A DNA stretch of 64,000 bases from Teredinibacter turnerae T7901 (GCF_000023025.1 NC_012997.1:4151125-4215124); one strand, 5' to 3'; positions 8,917 through 16,269 are shown, numbered from the stretch's first letter. Notes: generated by a model not told the origin, from the sequence alone. Numbers and translations: made by a program.

Positions 8917-9780
8917 TTTTTATACTTCCTTATATTTCATTATCTTAAAGATTTGACGCATGTCACGTTAGCTAATACGCATGGGGATATTATTCACAAC
9001 ATGGTGGCAGAACACCCCGTTACCAGGACGCCCCCAAAAAAATCTGGACCTGCGACGCTACCGCATCACCGGCTCCTCAGCTGTATTATTTACCGCGCAA
9101 TAAACGCCATTTACGCAGTCAGTAAATTTAATCATTTTCGCCTTTTCACCTAACAGTTAAACAACTCAAATCCAGCGCAAATTGAATGCAAACCTCGTAC
9201 TTTAGTTGTCATACAGAATCCAGCCCTACATGTCCGGTGGATTTATCCACTATGAATTAAATACAACCACCAACACCTTTGCCAAGTAAACGGCCTTCCC
9301 GCTCTTAAACGACTGCCGATATTCACAGCAACATAAACGAACTCAACACGCCCGAATACCTCACTTCCTTTGACCTTACCTTCGCAGGCCACCAGTAATT
9401 TCCCGGGGTTTCAAACTAAAAGCCCGCTTTCCACTCACCAACAGGAAATGATCACAGTACGCCAATATTTCATCCAGGCAAATATTCGTCCAAGATAATC
9501 GCGCTCGCAGGACTATTTTGCTGATTTAGCCGCCGAGATTGGCGGCTTTTTCCGCTAGAACGGTTTGTTTAGTTTGATATGGCGTTTTTGCGCTGGGATT
9601 ATCTTTATTCGTGTGCCGAGATATTTAACAGACGCTTCAATTAAGCGGTGCAGCAAGTACAGGTCGGCTTTCGTGGGCTTAGGAACAGAAAGGCAACTGG
9701 GCCCGCCAAGTCAGTACACCACGCCAAGGCTGCCCGTTGGCACCAAATATCCCACATCGGCGTGAATATAGGGGCATTGG
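8917..9780. other. Gene-free stretch of the island
   Basis: No supportable gene on either strand over about 860 bases apart from short chance frames. The start holds a GTTAGCTAATAC segment (8969-8980) that resembles the attC-type boxes elsewhere in the island but lacks a convincing partner. A good terminator hairpin lies at 9528-9552. The rest looks like decayed sequence. Confidence 0.5.
9528..9552 (+). terminator. Rho-independent terminator-like hairpin
   Basis: AGCCGCC / GGCGGCT arms around a 6-base loop are followed directly by TTTTT on the plus strand. No plus-strand gene precedes it now, so it may be the surviving end of a lost gene. Confidence 0.6.
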
Positions 9781-10074
9781 CGGTTGGAGACCGGTAAAAC
9801 TCGGTCAATGGCGGGTCATCTGTGGTTGTAGACCGGCAGAACTCGGCCAAAGGCGGGTCATCGGCGGTTGTAGACCGGTAAAACTCGGTCAATGTCGCGT
9901 CATCGGCGGTTGTAGACCGGGAGAATTCGGTCAAAGGTGGGTCATCTGTGGTTGTAGACCGGTAAAACTCGGTCAAAGGCGGGTCATCGGCGGTTGTAGA
10001 TCGGGAGAATTCGGTCAAAGGTGGGTCATCGGCGGTTGTAGACCGGGAGAATTCGGTCAAAGGCGGGTCGTCAG
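9781..10074. repeat. Seven tandem copies of a 42-bp repeat
   Basis: Seven directly adjacent 42-base units (consensus start cggttgtagaccggtaaaac, end gcgggtcatcgg) run without spacers. Each unit holds a small dyad GACCG...CGGTC. Because 42 is a multiple of three, the minus strand stays open and would encode a 14-residue repeat (DDPPLTEFSRSTTA); a 149-codon frame covers 9641-10090. Unit-to-unit changes include both silent and amino-acid-changing differences, so coding is not proven. A single degenerate copy with the same first 12 bases occurs at 17370-17408, at the other end of the island. It is not a CRISPR, since there are no unique spacers. Confidence 0.85.
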
Positions 10075-10387
10075 CAAGTGCCACCGACAACTAGTACGTA
10101 CTCTAGTGATACTAAATAGCCAGCGAGCGCGCCAGGTACGATCTTTTTATATTTTTTTCTGCTATGGTACAACGTCAGATTACACGCCACGATACTGCAA
10201 ATCAAATTGGAATCTTTGCCGTTGAGTTTAGGATGATGCCCTATTGCAGAACTATAGGCTTATTTACCCTGCATTTGCACAATAGTGCACATCTCGGGTT
10301 CGCTTTATCACAGCAAACAAAAATTAAATGGGTTCATCCAATTCTCAAATATTTCATTGTAAAAAGCTTTAGCGAAATAAAACGAAA

Positions 10388-10451
10388 TAACGTCAAACTT
10401 TGCGAAAACGAAGCGTGGATGCAGTTCTCCGCAAGCGCTTTTTGTTACACC
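10388..10451 (-). mobile_element. Candidate integron attC site at the end of the first LysE cassette
   Basis: Read on the minus strand: an R''-type box GGTGTAAC, a short spacer, an L''-type arm CTTGCGG, a 23-base variable part, an L'-type arm TTCGCAA, a spacer, and GTTA at the R' position. The stop codon of the LysE gene touches the first box, as is usual for gene cassettes. GGTGTAAC is the exact reverse complement of the GTTACACC that begins the same cassette at 11082-11075, as expected if this segment once circularised through its own attC. Confidence 0.65.
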
Positions 10452-11062
10452 TATTTGCTTGATGCCACCAACCCAACACCAAACCCAATAAAAACGCTAC
10501 CAGTAATTTTATTCAGAATGCCATTTCCGCGATCAGATGAAAGCTTTTCTTTGGCCAGGGAAGCGAAGATAGCATACGCAGTGTGAATAACCATAATCAA
10601 AACGCTAAATGTTGACGCCAGAATTATAAACTGAGGAACATAAGCCTTAGAAAGGTCTATAAACTGAGGGAATATTGACATAAAAAATACAATAGTCTTT
10701 GGGTTCGATATTGATATAAAAAAACCTTCCGCAAAACACTTTTCGAAAGTACTTTCTTTCAATTTAGTTTGCGCATTAGGTGTACTTTTCGAGTTGAATG
10801 TTTTAATACCAAGATAGACCAAATAAATGGCACCTATAATTTTAATGATAGTAAATGCAAATGCTGACTTGGCTAGCACAACACCTAAACTTGTTGCAGA
10901 AATAACCGAAACAAGAAGAATTGCCAGCGCAATTCCCACAATCCCAGAGAATGTTCTAGACAGCCCTCGTTGAATTGAATTATTGAGAGTTAATATAACA
11001 GCTGGCCCAGGCAACATCACAGTAGCCATGGCAACCCCTAAATAAACTAGATAATTATCCAT
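10451..11062 (-). CDS. LysE/RhtB family exporter (first of three)
   Basis: A 203-residue inner-membrane protein of the LysE/RhtB amino-acid export family. It has about five to six hydrophobic helices, the N-terminal signature LPGPAVILTLNNSIQRG, the segment GAIYLVYLGIKTF in the middle and FFISISNPKTIVFFMSIFPQF after the cytoplasmic loop. The substrate is unknown (amino acids or related solutes). Candidate attC sites flank it on both sides (10388-10451 and 11075-11152), so it has the structure of a single-gene cassette. Two diverged paralogues (12629-13249 and 13934-14557) lie in the same array. Confidence 0.9.
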   Translation of the reverse strand: MDNYLVYLGVAMATVMLPGPAVILTLNNSIQRGLSRTFSGIVGIALAILLVSVISATSLGVVLAKSAFAFTIIKIIGAIYLVYLGIKTFNSKSTPNAQTKLKESTFEKCFAEGFFISISNPKTIVFFMSIFPQFIDLSKAYVPQFIILASTFSVLIMVIHTAYAIFASLAKEKLSSDRGNGILNKITGSVFIGFGVGLVASSK

Positions 11063-11074
11063 GATCCGCTCTCA

Positions 11075-11152
11075 GGTGTAACGTAAGTGCCTGCATGATT
11101 ATTGCCCATAGAAAGCAATATTTCACTATCCAGGCCATTTTTGGCGTTAGCC
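11075..11152 (-). mobile_element. Candidate integron attC site upstream of the first LysE cassette
   Basis: Minus-strand order: R''-type GGCTAAC, spacer, L''-type GGCCTG, a central part with an inner ATTGC/GCAAT dyad, L'-type CAGGCA, spacer, R'-type GTTACACC. The length is 78 bases. The outer boxes share only the TAAC/GTTA core, while the R' box pairs perfectly with the R'' box at the other end of the LysE cassette, which is the pattern produced by site-specific cassette insertion (hybrid R' boxes). Confidence 0.7.
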
Positions 11153-11174
11153 TATCCCCACCTACTAAGGCTAA

Positions 11175-11199
11175 TAGGAGCGCTAACTAAACGCTCCTA
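11175..11199. terminator. Perfect 8-bp stem-loop between the B1 beta-lactamase gene and the attC
   Basis: TAGGAGCG and CGCTCCTA flank a 9-base loop. It lies about 165 bases after the stop of the metallo-beta-lactamase gene (minus strand) and before the candidate attC. There is no strong U-run, so termination is only a possibility. Confidence 0.4.
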
Positions 11200-11362
11200 A
11201 TCGTAGCTTTCAAGACCTGAATATTGAGCTTAATCGATCGTTTTTACTTTTGCTTCAAATACCATCAGTCTTATCCTTGGTGTAAATTCACGTGGTTGTA
11301 CATTGTAGTTCTGGAGACGCCCGTTCGTACCATCAGGCACTAATGGGAGCGACGGAAAACTG

Positions 11363-12094
11363 TCAATTTGACAACTTAGGTAGAGCTGAGATAGCAAGCT
11401 TCTTAGTATGAGTCAATAGTGAAAGCCCGCCTATCTTCCCATGACCAGGAACAACCGCTTTAATCTCAGGATACTTCGACAGCACGTTCTCGACGGAACT
11501 AGACCAGTTTTTAATATCTGCTTCGCCTACATACCCAAGTCCAGTTGAATCTACACTCCGCACAAGGCAACCACCAAATAATATTTGAGATTTTGGCAAC
11601 CAAACCACTATATTATCTATTGTATGCCCACCTCCGGGATAATACGCTTCTATTAGGCCGTCGGCTAACATTAGCTCTGCCCCCTCGAACGACTTCGTCG
11701 CAACCTCTTTGTCGTCTTTTTTCAATAACTCGTTGGTTAAGGCGGAGGCATACGTAGGAATCGAATGAGCATTAAGCCATTTAATTCCGGCGGTTCTATC
11801 TTCATGTGAATGAGTGGAAATACTCCCTATTAATACTAAGTTTCTACCCTCAATCCACTGAACAAGATTAATGGTATCTTTTTCCGACCAAGGAGTATCG
11901 ACAATAAACGCTTTCTTATTCTCAATAACCACCAACCCATTTGAGCTTACCAACCCAAAACCGTTTACCTGACTATAGGACCCATGTAGAAATACATTCT
12001 TTTCAATTTCCTCAACGCTAAAACCTGGCATTTCCTCACCGGCACATAAATCCCCGGCAATAAATAGTATGAATATTACTAAAAAAACTCTCAT
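11363..12094 (-). CDS. Subclass B1 metallo-beta-lactamase
   Basis: A 243-residue periplasmic zinc beta-lactamase predicted to hydrolyse penicillins, cephalosporins and probably carbapenems. A signal peptide (MRVFLVIFILFIAGDLCAGE) leads into the B1 fold. All six zinc ligands of subclass B1 are visible: H95, H97 and D99 in THSHED, H157 in GGGHTIDN, C176 in FGGCLVRS and H218 in VPGHGK. From memory, the blocks VNGFGLVSSNGLVVI and HEDRTAGIKWLN are very close to DIM/TMB enzymes, and SIPTYASALTNELLKKD is close to IMP. The cysteine ligand separates it from B2/B3 enzymes and from generic MBL-fold hydrolases. It lies inside the cassette-like island on the same strand as its neighbours, with a candidate attC downstream. 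It is AT-rich relative to the flanking chromosome, which suggests transfer. Confidence 0.93.
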   Translation of the reverse strand: MRVFLVIFILFIAGDLCAGEEMPGFSVEEIEKNVFLHGSYSQVNGFGLVSSNGLVVIENKKAFIVDTPWSEKDTINLVQWIEGRNLVLIGSISTHSHEDRTAGIKWLNAHSIPTYASALTNELLKKDDKEVATKSFEGAELMLADGLIEAYYPGGGHTIDNIVVWLPKSQILFGGCLVRSVDSTGLGYVGEADIKNWSSSVENVLSKYPEIKAVVPGHGKIGGLSLLTHTKKLAISALPKLSN

Positions 12095-12198
12095 TTAAAT
12101 GGGGCCTCTAATGCCTAGCTTTGCAAAACTTTCGGACTGAATAATGTTGTGTTAACAAACACAAAAGGCGTAACGAAAATATTTCAACAGGACCACAT

Positions 12199-12257
12199 TG
12201 CTACATTTATCTGCTGCACAAATAGTCATCCAAATTTTTAGCAGATGTATATTAGCT
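12199..12257 (-). mobile_element. attC-like folded element, degenerate boxes
   Basis: A perfect 7-bp stem ATCTGCT / AGCAGAT (12209-12215, 12240-12246) is flanked by outer GCTA/TAGC boxes at attC-like spacing. The outer boxes lack the AAC/GTT core of an active site. It lies between the small orphan gene and the B1 beta-lactamase, where an attC would be expected. CTAGCCGC is directly repeated just beside it (12263-12281). Confidence 0.4.
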
Positions 12258-12339
12258 CACACCTAGCCGCTTGCAACTAGCCGCATGCATATTAGTAGAA
12301 AACAGACACCACACCCTTCGAGTCAACAGTATTAAAGAG

Positions 12340-12522
12340 TCAACTTATAAGAGCATTAAGGTCATATACGGAATGAATCTTTCCTTCACTAAAACCAACT
12401 TCCGTTTCAGAATTAATGTCGAAGAATATAGGTCCTTGTTCCGGGTGTAATCCATTGTAAATATACGTAGAGATCACTAGCATTATATATTTTTCATCTG
12501 CAAAACAAGCGTGATAGTACAC
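12340..12522 (-). CDS. Small orphan protein, possibly with a non-ATG start
   Basis: A 60-codon frame from GTG 12522 with no recognised family (internal motif GPIFFDINSETEVGF). The same frame reads upstream as RNIIYLIEVDVYYHACF before meeting a stop, and an AGG purine run precedes an ATT pair there, so translation could begin a few codons earlier at a rare start. It may equally be the C-terminal fragment of a larger cassette gene. It lies between the second LysE gene and the B1 enzyme, in the common orientation. Confidence 0.4.
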   Translation of the reverse strand: MYYHACFADEKYIMLVISTYIYNGLHPEQGPIFFDINSETEVGFSEGKIHSVYDLNALIS

Positions 12523-12613
12523 ATCTACTTCGATGAGATAAATAATATTCCTCGCACTGTCGATTTAATATAATGGCGCGCTTTAGGGCAAATCGAAGCC
12601 TAGCCTAGGCTTT

Positions 12614-12645
12614 CCCCAAAACACTTTGTTAACTGTGTTTTAGGG
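12614..12645. terminator. Stem-loop spanning the stop of the second LysE gene
   Basis: CCCCAAAACAC and GTGTTTTAGGG flank a 10-base loop and overlap the stop codon. A second dyad (AAGCCTA / TAGGCTT) lies directly to the left at about 12596-12612. Together they could be a terminator or a decayed cassette site; no clear attC boxes are seen. Confidence 0.4.
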
Positions 12646-13249
12646 ATGCGGTAATGGCACCAGCTCCAAACAAGGCCGAACCTCCGAAGCGATTAAACCA
12701 TTTCTTGGCGTTACGCGACTGAACTCGCTCCCTTACTTGGCCAGCAAACAATGTATAGAAGGTTATATTTAAAGCAACAAGCACAATGAATGTCGCTACT
12801 AAAATTACTATTTGAGGAATAAAATCTTTAGCTGGACTGATAAATTGCGGTAAGAAGGCAACAAAAAATACAATGCCCTTTGGGTTTAATGCGGTCACTA
12901 AATAAGCCGACCGAAACATAGACCATTTATCACTTGATGTCTTTGGGGATTCTTGAGCGTCGTCGACTTTAGCAAAAAACGTTTTACAACCAATATAAAT
13001 TAAATAAGCAACGCCAATCCACTTTAATATCAGAAATAATTCTGAAGAAGCTGCCAAGATCCCGCCTAAACCCGCCAGGGAAAATGTCATCGCCGTTAAG
13101 TCTCCTGCGAGGACCCCAGCAACTAACGGAAAAACTGATTTTTTACCATGAGATAACGCTTGACTCATAACCAATATAACGGTTGGCCCAGGAATAATAC
13201 AAAAAACCAAAACAGCTGAAGCAAATGCAATCCAAACTTCAATATTCAA
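12629..13249 (-). CDS. LysE/RhtB family exporter (second of three)
   Basis: A 206-residue polytopic inner-membrane exporter of the LysE/RhtB family. The signature PGPTVILVMSQALSHGKK is near the N-terminus, the central GVAYLIYIGCKTFF and the post-loop LVTALNPKGIVFFVAFLPQF match the family, and it ends with a short basic tail. It belongs to a clearly different branch from the exporter at 10451, so it is not a recent duplication but an independently gathered relative. The substrate is unknown. Confidence 0.9.
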   Translation of the reverse strand: MNIEVWIAFASAVLVFCIIPGPTVILVMSQALSHGKKSVFPLVAGVLAGDLTAMTFSLAGLGGILAASSELFLILKWIGVAYLIYIGCKTFFAKVDDAQESPKTSSDKWSMFRSAYLVTALNPKGIVFFVAFLPQFISPAKDFIPQIVILVATFIVLVALNITFYTLFAGQVRERVQSRNAKKWFNRFGGSALFGAGAITASLKHS

Positions 13250-13270
13250 TTTTACTCTCCTTAGTTGTAA

Positions 13271-13354
13271 TAGCTAATACCGCTTTGTACCGGCATTTTC
13301 TGTGCAGTGGAGTTTTGAGGTAAAGAGTCGAAACCACCACAAAGCGGAGCGAAG
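13271..13354 (-). mobile_element. attC-like folded element between GNAT and LysE genes
   Basis: A perfect 9-bp stem CCGCTTTGT / ACAAAGCGG (13280-13288, 13339-13347) has outer AGCTAA- and GAAGC-type boxes and an inner GTGG...CCAC dyad. The fold resembles an attC, but the outer boxes have diverged. It fills the whole gap between two cassette-like genes. Moderate to low confidence as a recombination site. Confidence 0.4.
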
Positions 13355-13381
13355 CAAAAAACATGTCCCCATGACAGCTCG

Positions 13382-13837
13382 TCAGGAGTTTTTAGTGTTG
13401 TTTAACTCATGCACGGTTACTTCATACTCTTCATTTCCTGGCATTTGACCGCTAGCCATACCCGTTACACTAAAACCAACAGACCTATAGAAGTCTAATG
13501 CTGTATTATTTCCTTTTAGTACTTCTATTGAAAACATGCGATCCTGTGACCCAACAACAGCTTTAACTAAAGCTTTACCAATACCGTTACGATAGTTAGC
13601 CGGACCAACGTATAACCAAGCTATTTCTTCTTCGCTATATGCAATAAACCCTACAACTTCACTGTTGCGCTCAGCAACCAGTATTTTGTATTTAAAAAGA
13701 TCTTCGTTTTTTGCCGCTATTTTTAGCGGCAAGAATGCACTATCTAGAGATGCGCTTCGTAGCTCATCTAAACGAGCCAAATCATGTATCTCGCAAATAC
13801 GAGACCAATCTTTGTTTAAATACTCACGAATTATCAT
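13382..13837 (-). CDS. GNAT family N-acetyltransferase (second)
   Basis: A 151-residue acetyltransferase with the GNAT fold: IREYLNKDW at the start, EEIAWLYVGPANYRNGIGKALV containing the acetyl-CoA P-loop (N-x-IGKAL) and the terminal VLKGNNTALDFYRSVGF motif. ATG 13837 is preferred over a GTG two codons earlier. The substrate is unknown; it could protect against a toxin or antibiotic, as many cassette GNATs do, but nothing here shows that. It is set between two LysE-type exporters, all on the same strand. Confidence 0.85.
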   Translation of the reverse strand: MIIREYLNKDWSRICEIHDLARLDELRSASLDSAFLPLKIAAKNEDLFKYKILVAERNSEVVGFIAYSEEEIAWLYVGPANYRNGIGKALVKAVVGSQDRMFSIEVLKGNNTALDFYRSVGFSVTGMASGQMPGNEEYEVTVHELNNTKNS

Positions 13838-13933
13838 ATGCACTTTCGATTTTTCAAGAAACGCCTTACGCTTTTGTAATGGGCCTAGCGTCAGCGAGGT
13901 CCATCCGAAGTCGATATTGACAGACTTGCAGCT

Positions 13934-14557
13934 TTACCTTGTTGAATTTGCAAGCAAACAACCAGCACCAACAAAAGCTGAACCAAATACCTTACCTAGA
14001 ATTTTCGGTGATAGAAAATTATTTAGACCTTTCTTAGCTCGACAGAAAAACAAAGCATACCCTGACAGACATAAAAATGATAAAGACATAAAACCTACCA
14101 CCAATAAAACAAATTGAGGCAATAACGACTCGCTTACAACTATAAACTGTGGAAATAACGCTGTTGTGAAAATAATTGCTTTTGGATTTGTTATTGCAAA
14201 CAATATACCCTTTGCATAAAGACTAATAGCGCCTTCATCTACTTTTTTCTGACCTTCAAATTCTAAACTTCCAACGCCACTCTTCCATAAACGAACCCCA
14301 ATATAGATAAGGTAGATCGCGCCCACATATTTAATGATTGTAAATATAATTGAGGAACTCAATATAACAGCGCTCAAACCAAGCACAGAAAACGAAGACA
14401 TGACAAAAAGCCCGGTGACGTTTCCTATAATTAACGCTAATGCTTTTTTAAACCCCATAGATAAGCTAGTTACCGCCACCATTAACACCGCCGGACCTGG
14501 AGTTAAAGTAGCTATTAATGCAATCCCACAAAATAACAGCCAACTTTCTACTTGCAT
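13934..14557 (-). CDS. LysE/RhtB family exporter (third of three)
   Basis: A 207-residue polytopic membrane protein with the LysE signature (LTPGPAVLMVAVTSLSMGFKK), GAIYLIYIGVRLWKSG and LFAITNPKAIIFTTALFPQF. Its 5' end starts 19 bases after the best candidate attC (14574-14630). No clear attC follows its stop; the gap to the GNAT gene holds only a GCTAGGC box. The substrate is unknown. Confidence 0.9.
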   Translation of the reverse strand: MQVESWLLFCGIALIATLTPGPAVLMVAVTSLSMGFKKALALIIGNVTGLFVMSSFSVLGLSAVILSSSIIFTIIKYVGAIYLIYIGVRLWKSGVGSLEFEGQKKVDEGAISLYAKGILFAITNPKAIIFTTALFPQFIVVSESLLPQFVLLVVGFMSLSFLCLSGYALFFCRAKKGLNNFLSPKILGKVFGSAFVGAGCLLANSTR

Positions 14558-14573
14558 GTATTTTCCTATTGTG

Positions 14574-14630
14574 TAGCTAACGTCTCAATCAGCCGATCCG
14601 TTAGCGGTCGGCTGATTTGATTTGTTAGCA
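14574..14630 (-). mobile_element. Well-formed integron attC site overlapping the end of an MBL-fold gene
   Basis: The clearest attC of the window. Minus-strand order: R'' TGCTAAC, 6-base spacer, L'' AATCAGCCGA, an 11-base tip, L' TCGGCTGATT, 5-base spacer, R' GTTAGCT. The outer boxes pair over 6 bases and the inner arms over 10 bases, leaving an unpaired central spacer of unequal length on the two sides, exactly the single-strand fold recognised by IntI. The last codons and stop of the upstream gene lie inside the site. The size (57 bases) and layout recall the short attC sites of mobile resistance integrons. Confidence 0.85.
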
Positions 14631-15484
14631 TTAGTCGAACCGCTCGGTTCATGTTCGTTTTTTATCTCTTCAGTGGCCAGTACCTCTTGTTGCTCTATAA
14701 ACCGAAAGAAATTTTCCTTACTAATGAACGGGTTAGTGGTTATGTCATTGGCGCTAAGTTCCTGATTAGAAAACAAATTATTTTTATGCGGATGATTGGA
14801 TAGATTAACGGTTACCACAGGGTCTTCCATAGCTACTCTCTTGATTCGGGCCATGCTAGCCATAAACTGCTTGGCAAGTGCAGGCTTTTGAAAATTTGTT
14901 CCATGCCCACCAACTACAAACGCACGATATAGCTGAACGTTATCTTTCACGAAGAAGTCAATGGATAGGTCACCCTCTGTATGCCCTGGGGTTATGTAAA
15001 ATTTAAACTCTGTATCACCGACAACAATATTTGAGCTGTCTTCGGCAAACGATTCTACAACTGGTGGAAAAAATTTGCTTTTACCTTGGCTTTTCAAAGC
15101 TTGTTCTTTTGCTAGCTCAAGCGCTTTTTCCGACATTACAACTTTGGAGCCATACAAAGACTGAAGAAATTCCGCGCCACCGACATGGTCGGAATGCCCA
15201 TGGGTTACAAAAATGTGAGTTACTTTTTTATCATCTAAATCTAGTTTTTTAAGGTTGTCTGGAATCCACATACTATATGGAAAATCAAGAGTATCTATGA
15301 TAACTAGACCGGATGACGTTTCGACTGCATACGAAGATACCCACTTATCTCCTACATAGTACACGTTATCAAACATTCTGAATGGCTCAACATATCCGTT
15401 CTCACCCTTCATTTCCGGAACGCCTGTACCCGCCATCGCTCTTAATGGAATGAGCAAGGCGACGAAATATAAAATTCTATTCAT
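14585..15484 (-). CDS. MBL-fold metallo-hydrolase, subclass B3-like, with attC-encoded tail
   Basis: A 299-residue exported metallo-hydrolase. I start it at ATG 15484, where a signal peptide begins (MNRILYFVALLIPLRAMAGT); the frame runs 58 codons further upstream through a cassette junction and is unlikely to be used. Zinc ligands H95, H97, D99 and H100 lie in VTHGHSDHVGG, H168 in TPGHTEGDLS, and a late His in NLSNHPHKN (about H231). This set, with HxHxDH and no ligand cysteine, matches subclass B3 enzymes and related MBL-fold hydrolases. Whether it opens beta-lactams is unknown. The C-terminal tail NANKSNQPTANGSAD is encoded by the attC site itself, a hallmark of cassette genes. Confidence 0.82.
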   Translation of the reverse strand: MNRILYFVALLIPLRAMAGTGVPEMKGENGYVEPFRMFDNVYYVGDKWVSSYAVETSSGLVIIDTLDFPYSMWIPDNLKKLDLDDKKVTHIFVTHGHSDHVGGAEFLQSLYGSKVVMSEKALELAKEQALKSQGKSKFFPPVVESFAEDSSNIVVGDTEFKFYITPGHTEGDLSIDFFVKDNVQLYRAFVVGGHGTNFQKPALAKQFMASMARIKRVAMEDPVVTVNLSNHPHKNNLFSNQELSANDITTNPFISKENFFRFIEQQEVLATEEIKNEHEPSGSTNANKSNQPTANGSAD

Positions 15485-15498
15485 GTGGACTTCCGAGT

Positions 15499-15623
15499 TG
15501 CTAGCGCCCTTAGCTCCCCTCCGCATTGTGGAGCTTGTTTTTGTATAAAACTGAGCGAAGTGAATGTACAAAGCCAAGCGTAGCCGTGTGGGTCTGGTGG
15601 CTATTTTAGCTAAGCAGTTAAAT
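15499..15623 (-). mobile_element. Candidate long attC site upstream of the B3-like gene
   Basis: Minus-strand order: R'' ATTTAAC (fits RYYYAAC), L'' CTTAGCT, about 90 bases of variable sequence containing an AGCTCC/GGAGCT hairpin, L' AGCTAAG, R'-type GCTAGCA. The R' box differs from GTTAGCA by one base; GTTAGCA is what the R'' box (TGCTAAC) at the far end of the same cassette predicts. Confidence 0.55.
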
Positions 15624-15691
15624 CGCCAAACCAAAAAATAGAATATTATTACATTCAAAATTCACTATTAAAAAAGAGAAAGTTCATCATT

Positions 15692-16003
15692 TTACAAAAT
15701 ATTTTTCCACCACCTACCTAGAGCTACAATTTGACCTAAAGCAAAAGAAATTGGCCCATAAAATAAAATCCAGCCCAATGGAGCGTTACCTGTGTTGTAA
15801 CCCGTCAAGCACTCATACCCAAGCATCCAGGCAATGGTTAGCGCTAAAGATAGTGCCACACCAACAATACCGTACTTTATACTTTTTAAAGCAAGCAGTG
15901 ACCCTGGAGACGTTGTAAAATTTATATGCCGCACTACTACTACAAAGCAGATTTCAATCACCACAAGAGCGATAGGCAGAATTAGTGCAATAAATACGTA
16001 CAT
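15692..16003 (-). CDS. Small membrane protein, unknown family
   Basis: A 103-residue protein with three predicted membrane helices (MYVFIALILPIALVVIEICF, a central VGVALSLALTIAWMLGYEC, and GWILFYGPISFALGQIVAL). I recognise no family. It is the rightmost intact gene of the island, upstream of a candidate attC, in the common minus orientation. Confidence 0.6.
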   Translation of the reverse strand: MYVFIALILPIALVVIEICFVVVVRHINFTTSPGSLLALKSIKYGIVGVALSLALTIAWMLGYECLTGYNTGNAPLGWILFYGPISFALGQIVALGRWWKNIL

Positions 16004-16269
16004 AATTTATGTCTTATAAATCCTTTGCAAGCTGATCCAAAGTGCAGTGCTATTTTTTCGATTAATGGCGAAGCCAGAAAAAACGGCGCGAAGCTTTGAG
16101 GTTCAGCTTGATGAACCTGTTAAAAATATACTGCAAGCAATAATTCAAAGCCAATATACTTTTTAGCACCATCATAAAAAACTGCATTATTTCTAACCAA
16201 GGCCGTCCAGCTAAGGCCTAGCCACGAAATGAACATTTAATTATAAATACTGTACCCAAATAAAAAGTT

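Noticed and set aside
9781-10074. CRISPR array
   Set aside because: Units are directly adjacent with no unique spacers, and no cas genes are present.
9641-10090. A 149-codon frame across the 42-bp repeats as a genuine protein gene
   Set aside because: Its openness follows from the repeat length being a multiple of three; no ribosome site is visible and the non-repeat part looks random. Kept as a repeat feature only.
11135-11188. GTTAGC...GCTAAC pair as an additional attC
   Set aside because: The boxes are in the wrong order (attC runs CTAAC first, GTTAG last); the right-hand part is better read as a simple stem-loop.
15485-15658. N-terminal extension of the B3-like hydrolase
   Set aside because: The additional 58 codons cross a candidate attC and lack a ribosome site; the signal peptide begins at 15484.
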